30,886 nt of DNA from Deltaproteobacteria bacterium (lineage in GTDB: Bacteria > Desulfobacterota > Desulfobacteria > C00003060 > C00003106): contig JAFDAE010000023.1 in the NCBI GenBank assembly GCA_019314005.1, forward strand, positions 1 through 30,886, in the 5' to 3' direction. Of the stretch, positions 1 through 7,029 are shown one piece after another (the first letter of the stretch is position 1; every line of letters starts with the position of its first letter). The notes under the pieces are model-generated. The model was given only the letters and a program-made list of their open reading frames with translations, had not been told where the DNA came from and did no database searches. The position numbers and the translations under genes were made by a program.

Positions 1-1
1 T

Positions 2-175
2 ATCCAATTTGACACGGTGCAAAAGATGATGGTCTCCCCTGATGGAAATGAGGAACATCTTGCCTCCATTCTTTATCCGCAACTGCTTGGGCTATGTATG
101 GGCATCGATAAAGAGACGCTGGGCATCCATATGAATCAACTCGATATCAGCAGTGTTGCATCTTTTTTGACTTGA
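2..175 (+). CDS. hdrB: HdrB-family heterodisulfide reductase subunit, C-terminal fragment
   Basis: This is the last 57 codons of a gene that begins outside the window; the frame is open from base 2 to TGA at 173-175. The fragment contains LYPQLLGLCMGID, which matches the conserved C-terminal segment of HdrB (CCG-domain) proteins, where a QLLGLA-like helix follows the last cysteine motif. HdrB carries the unusual [4Fe-4S] clusters that reduce a disulfide substrate. Its stop lies 11 nt before the hdrA ATG, and the hdrA ribosome-binding site overlaps the stop, so the two are probably translationally coupled. The family call rests on a short tail and on the adjacent hdrA and flx genes. No cysteine motif is in view. 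Confidence 0.72.
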   Translation: MQFDTVQKMMVSPDGNEEHLASILYPQLLGLCMGIDKETLGIHMNQLDISSVASFLT

Positions 176-186
176 GGAGCATAAAA

Positions 187-3100
187 ATGCCACAGGACAA
201 GATCGGCTCGGTAATGGTGGTTGGCGGCGGAGTTGCCGGAATGCAGGCGGCACTGGATCTGGCCGATGCCGGGTATTATGTCTACCTTGTAGAAAGGTCC
301 AGTTCGATTGGCGGGATGATGTCTCAATTAGACAAGACTTTCCCCACCAATGACTGTGCCATGTGTATCATGTCCCCCAAGTTGGTAGAGGTAGGACGGC
401 ATATTAATATAGAGCTGCTCACCCTTTCTGAGGTGAACGATATTTCTGGAGAGGGGGGGAATTTTGAGGTCAGTGTGACACAACACCCACGTTATGTGGA
501 TACTGATAAGTGCATTGCGTGCGGCCTGTGTGCCGAGAAGTGTCCCAAAAAAGTGCTTAATGAGTATGATGGCGGTCTGAGTAAGCGCAAGGCGATATAT
601 GTGAAATATCCCCAGGCTGTTCCTTTAAAATACACCATTGATCCTAAGCATTGTATCTATTTTATAAAAGGGAAATGCAAGGCCTGCGAAAAGTTCTGTC
701 CCAACGGGGCTATCAATTTTGGCGATCAAAAAAAAGAATTGACCCTGAAAGTAGGAGCTGTTGTTCTGGCCGTGGGGAGCAAGGTCTTTGATCCGGGAGT
801 CCATGATACTTACGGCTACAAGAAATACCCCAACATTTTAACCAGCCTCGAATTTGAAAGAATTCTCTCTGCCTCCGGGCCTTATGGCGGGCACTTAGTT
901 CGACCATCAGATAAAAAAGAACCCGAAAAGATTGCCTGGCTTCAATGCGTCGGGTCCAGAGATGAGCATCTGGGGGCCAAAGGATACTGCTCTGCTGTCT
1001 GCTGCACCTACGCCATTAAAGAAGCCATGCTGGCCAAGGAACACAGCAAAGGGGACCTGGATACAGCTATTTTTTATATTGATATCCGCACTCACGGAAA
1101 AGACTTTGAGAGATATCTTAACCGCGCAAAGGATGAATCAGGAATACGTTTTATCAAATCGAAAGTTACCGGCATTCCTCCGGTTAATGGAACAGGGCGA
1201 CATCTTATCCGCTATATAGACGAGTCCGGCAAGAGAGTCGAAGAAGAATTTGATATGGTGGTGCTCTCCGTAGGCCTGGGCGTAACCAGGGAATGCTCGG
1301 ACCTGGCTCAAAAGTTGGGCGTCGAACTTGATCACTATAATTTTGCAGCCACCAGTAGCTTTGAACCTGTCCAGAGTTCCAGACCAGGCATTTATGTTTG
1401 CGGCGCCTTTCAGGCTCCAAAGGATATTCCGTCCTCGGTCATAGATTCCAGCGCTGCAGCAGGTGTAGCAGGGAGCAAATTGGCCGAGTCCCGGTGGACC
1501 TTAACAAGCACAAAGCATATCCCTGAGGAAATTGATATCCGCGGGGAACCGACTCGGATCGGTGTTTTTGTATGCCGTTGTGGAACAAATATCGCGGGCA
1601 CTGTTGATGTCCCTCCTCTGGTTGAGTTTGCGCAAAGCCTGCCCGGTGTTGTCTATGTGGAGGAAAACATGTTCAGTTGCTCCCAAGACACCCAGGATAA
1701 AATTACCCGCATTATCAAAGAACAGCGATTGAATCGGGTGGTTGTCGCAGCTTGTACTCCAAAAACGCATGAGCCGCTCTTTCAGGAGACTTTAATCAAT
1801 GCAGGTATCAACAAATATCTTTTCGAGATGGCCAATATTCGCAACCTTTGCTCCTGGGTACACAAGGCCGATCCCGAACAAGCTACGGAAAAAGCCAAAG
1901 ATCTTATTAGAATGGCCGTGGCAAAGGTGGCCCTCCTTGACCCCCTGACCGAACCCTCCATGCAGATTAACCAGAGGGCCCTTATTATCGGGGGGGGTGT
2001 AGCAGGTATGGTGGCGGCCAAAAACCTTGCAGAGCAGAACTACGTAACCTACCTGATTGAAAAGACCGATACCCTTGGCGGACAAGCACGGCATCTCCAC
2101 GAAACCTGGCGGGGCGAGAACATTCAACAATATTTAGCCGGACTTATCAAGGAGATACAAGCCGATAAAAATATAGAGATATTCCTGAATTCCCAGATAG
2201 AACAGGTAGACGGTTTTGTTGGCAATTTTAAAACAACAATCGCAAACAATGGACAGTCCAAAGTCCTGGAACATGGGGTTACAATCATTGCCTCCGGCGC
2301 CTCGGAATTCAGGCCGGACCAGTACCTCTACGGCAAAGATCCCCGTGTCGCAACCGGTATGGAATTAGAGCAGCGACTGATTGATAACGATCCCTTGTTG
2401 GAGAAACTAAATACTACTGTGTTTGTTCAATGTGTTGGTTCGCGTATCCCGGAAAGACCATACTGCTCCAAGGTCTGCTGCACGAGATCGATCAAAAGCG
2501 CCTTAAGGCTAAAAGAGATCAATCCTAAAATGAATATCTTTGTTCTTTACAGGGACATGCGGCCCTATGGGTTGCGAGAAGATCTTTACCGGAAAGCGCG
2601 TTGCAGCGGGATCAACTTTGTCCGCTATGATTTTGACAAGGAGCTCACAGTAGCGGCCGACCAAGAGGATTTACAGATTACTTTCAACGATTGCGTGCTC
2701 AGGCGGCAAATGAAGGTTCGGCCCGACCTTTTAATTTTGGCGTCTGCTATTGTTCCCGAAAAGAAGACCCCATTGGCACAGTTTTTCAAAGTGCCACAAA
2801 ATGATGACGGTTTTTTTGTGGAAGCGCATGTAAAACTCCGGCCTGTCGATTTTGCCACAGACGGCGTGTTCGTGTGTGGGATAGCACACGCACCGAAACC
2901 GATAGATGAGTCCATAACACAGGCGCAGGCCGCGGCAGCAAGGGCGGTTACTCTTCTCTCGAAAGAAAGCATCTCTGTAAGCGGTACAGTAGCTTGTGTC
3001 GACCCAAACTGCTGCAGCAGTTGCGGTGTTTGTGTCTCTATCTGCCCTTATTCTGCGCCAAAATTTGATGAGAAGAGCGGCAAGGCGGGAATAGAGCCTA

Positions 3101-3222
3101 CCCTGTGCAAAGGATGCGGTCTATGCGTAGCCTCCTGCCGCTCTGGCGCCATCCATCTTAAGGGGTTTGATAATGACCAGATCTTTGCGCAGATCTTTGC
3201 AATGGATGAAGTAGCTTATTAA
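187..3222 (+). CDS. hdrA: Double-module HdrA, flavin and iron-sulfur subunit of heterodisulfide reductase
   Basis: A 1011-residue HdrA, the FAD-containing hub where electron bifurcation would occur. The ATG at 187 is chosen because GAGGAG at 174-179 lies 7 nt upstream; an in-frame TTG at 172 would overlap hdrB. Module 1 has the dinucleotide-binding GGGVAG at residues 13-18, a cysteine pair at C57/C60, and a ferredoxin insert with C109, C112, C115, C119 and C156, C164, C167, C171. Module 2 starts near residue 458 with the HdrA hallmark VCRCGTNI, has a second GGGVAG at 602-607, and ends in a two-cluster ferredoxin domain (about 937-1000). Each half has a QCVGSR segment followed by a CSxVCCT motif. 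The protein is roughly half as long again as a single-module HdrA, so it resembles a QmoA/HdrA-like half fused to a complete HdrA. It is a cytoplasmic partner of HdrB (upstream) and FlxD (downstream). Confidence 0.93.
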   Translation: MPQDKIGSVMVVGGGVAGMQAALDLADAGYYVYLVERSSSIGGMMSQLDKTFPTNDCAMCIMSPKLVEVGRHINIELLTLSEVNDISGEGGNFEVSVTQHPRYVDTDKCIACGLCAEKCPKKVLNEYDGGLSKRKAIYVKYPQAVPLKYTIDPKHCIYFIKGKCKACEKFCPNGAINFGDQKKELTLKVGAVVLAVGSKVFDPGVHDTYGYKKYPNILTSLEFERILSASGPYGGHLVRPSDKKEPEKIAWLQCVGSRDEHLGAKGYCSAVCCTYAIKEAMLAKEHSKGDLDTAIFYIDIRTHGKDFERYLNRAKDESGIRFIKSKVTGIPPVNGTGRHLIRYIDESGKRVEEEFDMVVLSVGLGVTRECSDLAQKLGVELDHYNFAATSSFEPVQSSRPGIYVCGAFQAPKDIPSSVIDSSAAAGVAGSKLAESRWTLTSTKHIPEEIDIRGEPTRIGVFVCRCGTNIAGTVDVPPLVEFAQSLPGVVYVEENMFSCSQDTQDKITRIIKEQRLNRVVVAACTPKTHEPLFQETLINAGINKYLFEMANIRNLCSWVHKADPEQATEKAKDLIRMAVAKVALLDPLTEPSMQINQRALIIGGGVAGMVAAKNLAEQNYVTYLIEKTDTLGGQARHLHETWRGENIQQYLAGLIKEIQADKNIEIFLNSQIEQVDGFVGNFKTTIANNGQSKVLEHGVTIIASGASEFRPDQYLYGKDPRVATGMELEQRLIDNDPLLEKLNTTVFVQCVGSRIPERPYCSKVCCTRSIKSALRLKEINPKMNIFVLYRDMRPYGLREDLYRKARCSGINFVRYDFDKELTVAADQEDLQITFNDCVLRRQMKVRPDLLILASAIVPEKKTPLAQFFKVPQNDDGFFVEAHVKLRPVDFATDGVFVCGIAHAPKPIDESITQAQAAAARAVTLLSKESISVSGTVACVDPNCCSSCGVCVSICPYSAPKFDEKSGKAGIEPTLCKGCGLCVASCRSGAIHLKGFDNDQIFAQIFAMDEVAY

Positions 3223-3236
3223 GGGAGATTTCTACA

Positions 3237-3671
3237 ATGTCAGACTGGGAACCAAAGATTGTAGCTTTTTTATGTAACTGGTGCAGTTATGGAGCAGCTG
3301 ACCTTGCCGGCATCAGCCGCTTTCAATACCCGCCCAATATCAGGGTTATCAGGATTCCCTGTACCGGACGGATGAGCCCCAAGTTTATACTGGCCGCATT
3401 AAGGAACGGTGCGGACGGGGTTTGGGTATCAGGGTGCCATCCTGGAGACTGCCATTACCTGGCAGGTAATTACTACGCCCGTCGAAAGTTTTCACTCTTT
3501 AAAAATCTCATAGAATATATGGGTATTGAGCCTGGCCGCCTACATTTTTCATGGATCTCCTCGGCAGAAGGGACAAAGTTTGCCGCAATCGCAAACGAGG
3601 TGATCAAAACAGTACGGGACTTGGGACCTGCGAAACATCTCATCAAGGCAACAAAGACTAAGGTAGCTTAA
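3237..3671 (+). CDS. flxD: MvhD/FlxD-family iron-sulfur electron-transfer subunit
   Basis: A 144-residue protein of the MvhD family (methyl-viologen-reducing hydrogenase delta subunit), which holds a [2Fe-2S] cluster and links an electron-input module to HdrA. Visible motifs are FLCNWCSYGAADLAG (C13, C16), IPCTGRM (C42) and SGCHPGDCHY (C67, C72), all typical of the family. The start follows an AGGGAG ribosome-binding site 10 nt upstream and lies 14 nt after the hdrA stop. No hydrogenase large subunit is present; instead flxC, flxB and flxA follow, so the input is probably NAD(P)H rather than hydrogen. Its stop is one base from the next start. Confidence 0.93.
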   Translation: MSDWEPKIVAFLCNWCSYGAADLAGISRFQYPPNIRVIRIPCTGRMSPKFILAALRNGADGVWVSGCHPGDCHYLAGNYYARRKFSLFKNLIEYMGIEPGRLHFSWISSAEGTKFAAIANEVIKTVRDLGPAKHLIKATKTKVA

Positions 3672-3672
3672 C

Positions 3673-4617
3673 ATGTTAGAGTATATCATGAAAATAAGGG
3701 AGATAGCAGAACGGCTCTTACAAGAAGGCAAAGTGGACATGGTAATAGGTTTCCGCAAGGGGACGTTGCCGATGATGAACGAGCCTTGTTTCGCAAACAG
3801 TCCGGAACAGATAAAAAACCTTGTCTGGGACAGCAACTGCGGGATCAACCTGGCAAACTATCTGACCGACAGAAAAGAGAAAATCGGTATTGTTGCCAAG
3901 GGATGCGATTCACGGAACATTGTTACCCATATAATTGAAAATAAAATTAAAAGAGACCAGCTATTTATCATCGGCGTGCCGTGCAAGGGAATGATTGACA
4001 GGCGCAAGATTACCTCAATGTTTGAAACAGAAATAAAAGAGGTTGTAGAGGAGGGGAACAAGATCATTGTAACGGGTAAGGGTTTTGAGAAAACATTAGA
4101 AAAACCTGAGGTGTTGCAGGCAAACTGCGCCATATGCATACACCGGAACCCCGTCATATACGATGAGCTTGTTGCCGATCTTGTCGAAGAACAAAAGGAT
4201 GTGGATAGGTATGAAGATGTACGCCAAATCGAAACCATGCCGGCTGAAGAAAAATGGAATCACTTCGACAAGCTACTTTCGGGCTGCATCCGTTGTTATG
4301 CATGCAGAAATGCGTGCCCCCTTTGCTACTGCCCCACATGCTTTGTGGACGAATCCAGACCCCAGTGGTTAGGCAAAAGCATAGACCCTACTGATACAAG
4401 GACATTCCATTTCTTAAGGGCCTACCATTGCGCAGGGAGGTGCACTGATTGCGGGGCCTGTGAACGTGCATGTCCAATGGGTATCAAAGTAAGGACATTC
4501 ACTAAGAAATTGGAAAAGGATTGTTTTGAACTGTATGGCTGGGAGGCAGGTATGTCCTTAGATGAACGTCCTACCCTTGATGTGTACAGGCCTGATGATC
4601 CGGATTTTATAAAATAA
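3673..4617 (+). CDS. flxC: FlxC-like 4Fe-4S dicluster protein (FdhB/FrhB-like)
   Basis: A 314-residue cytoplasmic iron-sulfur protein related to the beta subunits of formate dehydrogenase and F420 hydrogenase. The C-terminal part has two ferredoxin-type clusters: C205, C208, C211, C215 in GCIRCYACRNACP, and C257, C260, C263, C267 in CTDCGACERACPMG. Further cysteines lie at C104, C152 and C155, and in the CPLCYCPTC stretch after the first cluster. It would wire FlxB to FlxD. The start is one nt after the flxD stop; an in-frame ATG at 3688 (MKIREIAERLL) is an equally plausible start because relatives often begin there. It is followed by 256 nt of non-coding DNA holding a palindromic element, so coupling to flxB is interrupted. 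Confidence 0.82.
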   Translation: MLEYIMKIREIAERLLQEGKVDMVIGFRKGTLPMMNEPCFANSPEQIKNLVWDSNCGINLANYLTDRKEKIGIVAKGCDSRNIVTHIIENKIKRDQLFIIGVPCKGMIDRRKITSMFETEIKEVVEEGNKIIVTGKGFEKTLEKPEVLQANCAICIHRNPVIYDELVADLVEEQKDVDRYEDVRQIETMPAEEKWNHFDKLLSGCIRCYACRNACPLCYCPTCFVDESRPQWLGKSIDPTDTRTFHFLRAYHCAGRCTDCGACERACPMGIKVRTFTKKLEKDCFELYGWEAGMSLDERPTLDVYRPDDPDFIK

Positions 4618-4699
4618 AAGGTGACAATTTAGCGCTTTGAAAATTTTGCCATTTTCGTTGAAAGAGTCAAATATTGCCGAGTCGAGCGAGCATTATTTG

Positions 4700-4780
4700 A
4701 ATATCGAACAAGGAATTTCGAATTACGAAGGTTTGTTCTTTATCCTTTATTTCATCATTCATAATTCCTTGTTCGATATT
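4700..4780. repeat. Inverted-arm heptamer element between flxC and flxB
   Basis: The left arm (4700-4730) and right arm (4751-4780) share AATATCGAACAAGGAATT as an 18-bp stem around a loop of about 30 nt. Both arms also show a 7-nt periodicity: CGAACAA, GGAATTT, CGAATTA, CGAAGGT on the left, and TTCATCA, TTCATAA, TTCCTTG, TTCGATA on the right. The element sits in a 256-nt gap (4618-4873) inside an otherwise tight operon. Nothing else is recognisable in that gap apart from the AAAGG ribosome-binding site of flxB. It could act as a stabilising or attenuating hairpin; no U-run follows it, so it is not a standard terminator. Confidence 0.85.
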
Positions 4781-4873
4781 TTGCGGTTCAAAACAGGTTC
4801 GCAAGGTTGAATTCTTTCAAAAAGCTAAAGTGTTACAATAAAAGAAATTCAATAAGTTAACAAAGGCAATCTT

Positions 4874-5917
4874 ATGAAAATAATAAAAATTGACAAAGAA
4901 AATTGGGCCGGCGGACTTGAAAAATTAAAGGGGCCCTACCGATTGTTTGGCCCTGTTAAGGATAATGAATTCCACATCCTTAAAAGGCTCGACAAAGGTG
5001 AACTGCCGGATTTTAATTATTTCAATACACGCCTTTCACCAAAATCGATTATTTATCCCCAATCTGAAACCATGTTTGAATTTTCTCTGGATAAAAGCAA
5101 AGAAAATCATCATATATTAAAGGAGACAGATGCGGATTATTCGCCGCGGGCTGTAATCGGCATAAGACCTTGTGATGCAGCGGCTTTTTTATTAGTTAAA
5201 CGCAACTTTGATACTCCTGAGTATAAGGACACATACTGGGTCAAGGCCTATGAAGCAACCACATTTGTCGGGCTTGCATGCAGCGACCCATGCAGCACCT
5301 GCTTTTGCACGACTGCCGGCTGTGGGCCTTTTCATGAAGAGGGGCTTGATCTGCTCCTTGTTGACGCAGGAGATCATTATCTTGCAAAGATAATTACTTC
5401 AAAAGGACAAATTTTTTTGGAAGCCGCCGGCTGGGATACCGAGATTGACGCCGCCGAGCAAGTCGAAACCATGAAACAGGAGGCAGAGGCAAGGATCACC
5501 TCTTCTGTCGCCACTAATAAATTAAAAGACAAAATAACCGCTGATCTTTTTGACGCCCCTTTTTGGGAAGAAACGGCTTTTTCGTGTATAAACTGCGGGA
5601 CATGTACATATGCCTGCCCGACATGCTGGTGCTTCGATATTCAGGATGAAGTCAGTGGGTCCTCAGGGATACGCATGCGGAACTGGGATAGCTGCATGTA
5701 TCCTCTCTTTACACTCCACGGATCAGGACACAATCCAAGAACTACCAAGATGCAGCGGATTCGGCAGCGGTTCATGCATAAGCTAAAATATTACGTAGAC
5801 AAGTATGATGATGGAATTCAGTGTGTTGGATGCGGGAGATGCATTCGCCTCTGTCCGGTCAATATTGATATACGAAGGGTATGCGACATGATGAACAGCT
5901 ATGGGATTGATGATTGA
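4874..5917 (+). CDS. flxB: FlxB, AsrA/HydB-like 4Fe-4S dicluster subunit
   Basis: A 347-residue protein of the family that includes anaerobic sulfite reductase subunit A and the sulfhydrogenase beta subunit. It should carry electrons from the flavin subunit FlxA into the Hdr complex. The N-terminal domain has GIRPCDAAA (C100) and CSDPCSTCFCTTAGC, both hallmarks of the family. Two C-terminal [4Fe-4S] motifs follow: C238, C241, C244, C248 and C317, C320, C323, C327. The start ATG has AAAGG upstream. The last codons (ATT GAT GAT TGA) already belong to the heptamer array that fills the flxB-flxA junction, so the C-terminal IDD may be repeat-derived. AsrA as such is less likely because no asrC gene is present and Hdr genes surround it. 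Confidence 0.87.
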   Translation: MKIIKIDKENWAGGLEKLKGPYRLFGPVKDNEFHILKRLDKGELPDFNYFNTRLSPKSIIYPQSETMFEFSLDKSKENHHILKETDADYSPRAVIGIRPCDAAAFLLVKRNFDTPEYKDTYWVKAYEATTFVGLACSDPCSTCFCTTAGCGPFHEEGLDLLLVDAGDHYLAKIITSKGQIFLEAAGWDTEIDAAEQVETMKQEAEARITSSVATNKLKDKITADLFDAPFWEETAFSCINCGTCTYACPTCWCFDIQDEVSGSSGIRMRNWDSCMYPLFTLHGSGHNPRTTKMQRIRQRFMHKLKYYVDKYDDGIQCVGCGRCIRLCPVNIDIRRVCDMMNSYGIDD

Positions 5918-6046
5918 CGATTGTTGATTGATGATTGTTGATTGTTGACTGTTGACTGTTGATTGAAGGGAATAAGAGTTGGATGCGGGAGAATTGAAAA
6001 AATGAACAAAAGAATTTGCTCATCGTCAATCATCAATCATCAATCC
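5904..6046. repeat. Heptamer-array palindrome spanning the flxB stop and flxA start
   Basis: The left arm is nine tandem 7-mers of the form GAYTGWH (5905-5967: GATTGAT, GATTGAC, GATTGTT, and so on). The right arm (6024-6044) is three units in the opposite orientation: ATCGTCA, ATCATCA, ATCATCA. GGATTGATGATTGACGAT on the left pairs with the right arm. The element contains the flxB stop codon on one side and the N-terminal codons of flxA on the other, so it has invaded both gene ends. The centre holds GCGGGAGA and an ATG at 6002. Confidence 0.92.
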
Positions 6047-6881
6047 ATATCTACCTTATCCGGTTCGCATCGACGAAATAATAACCGAAACCGAGGATAA
6101 GAATCTTAAGACATTCAAATTCGTCTTTTTACACCAAGGTGACGAAGAAAAATTTTCCTATAAAGCCGGTCAGTTTGCTGAGCTTTCCGTGGCAGGCAAG
6201 GGCGAAGTGCCTATCGGGATTGCATCATCCCCCACTGAAAAGGGGCATGTTATGTTTACGGTCAACAAGGTTGGACTGGTCACAACGTATCTCCATTCCA
6301 TGAACGTCGGCGATGTTATGGGAATACGCGGACCACTCGGCAAGTCCTATCCCTGGGATGTCCTGGAGGGAAAAAACATTGTAATCATCGGCGGCGGATT
6401 TGCCTTTACCACGCTCCGTTCATCCATAGTGTATATGCTGGACCCGTCCAACCGGCCGAAGTTCAAAGAGATCCATGTCATATACGGCGCACGATCTCCC
6501 GGGATGCTCCTTTACAGGGATGAGATTGCTGCGTGGGAAAGTCGTGATGACATCAACATGCACATTACTGTGGACGGCACAGATGATCCGGACTGGAAAT
6601 ACAACGTGGGATTTGTACCAACCATCACCGAGCAAAAAGCGCCTCCCGCTACTGCAGACACCTACGCCATTATTTGCGGCCCACCGATCATGATCAAGTT
6701 TACCCAGCCCGTACTGGACAAACTTGGCTACGCCCATGATCAAATAATAATGTCGCTTGAAATGCGCATGAAATGCGGGATAGGGATTTGCGGCAGATGC
6801 AATATCGGAAAAGAATTCGTATGCAAGGACGGTCCGGTTTTTACGCTGGCCCAGTTGAATAATATGCCAAAGGAGTATTAG
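6002..6881 (+). CDS. flxA: FlxA, NAD(P)H-binding flavoprotein subunit; start out of frame by one heptamer
   Basis: An AsrB/HydG-like FAD/NAD(P)-binding reductase, the expected NAD(P)H entry point of the Hdr-Flx complex. It has a ferredoxin-reductase-type FAD motif (PIGIASSP, about 6210-6233), a nucleotide-binding loop (VIIGGGFAFTTLRS, about 6381-6422) and a C-terminal cysteine cluster KCGIGICGRCNIG plus FVCKD (about 6770-6830). The conserved N-terminus NPYLPYPVRIDEI is encoded from 6042, but this frame has no ATG, GTG or TTG between the TGA at 6003-6005 and GTG 6189, which would remove part of the FAD domain. ATG 6002, 10 nt after GGGAG, is in another frame. Deleting one 7-nt repeat would give MNKRICSSSIINPYLPYP and a 290-residue protein. 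The gene is therefore either phase-variable, started at a non-standard codon, or affected by an assembly error. Confidence 0.85.
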
Positions 6882-6884
6882 GTT

Positions 6885-7026
6885 GAGACCTTTGCACAAC
6901 GCGACATTTTTTTGTCAGGCAAGGAAGGCGAAAATCTTAACCGGAGGAATACATAAGGTATTTTGAGGATTAATATTTGAAGCCTGACGCCGCATCACGA
7001 AAAAATGGCAGTTATGCAAAGGTCTC
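6885..7026 (+). mobile_element. MITE-like element, family A, copy 1
   Basis: A 142-bp element with terminal inverted repeats GAGACCTTTGCA...TGCAAAGGTCTC. It is flanked by a perfect 5-bp duplication AGGTT (6880-6884 and 7027-7031). The interior shares the core TTAACCGGAGGAATAC with copies at 15839-16003 and 21711-21858. It has no coding capacity and must move in trans if it moves. It fills the gap between the convergent flxA and hybrid-kinase genes; the duplicated target overlaps both stop codons. Confidence 0.88.
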
Positions 7027-7029
7027 AGG

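Noticed and set aside
172..186. TTG 172 as start of hdrA
   Set aside because: It overlaps the hdrB stop and the ribosome-binding site itself; ATG 187 has correct spacing.
4874..6881. Anaerobic sulfite reductase AsrAB
   Set aside because: The proteins belong to the same families, but asrC is absent and hdrA, flxD and flxC are directly upstream, which fits FlxB and FlxA better.
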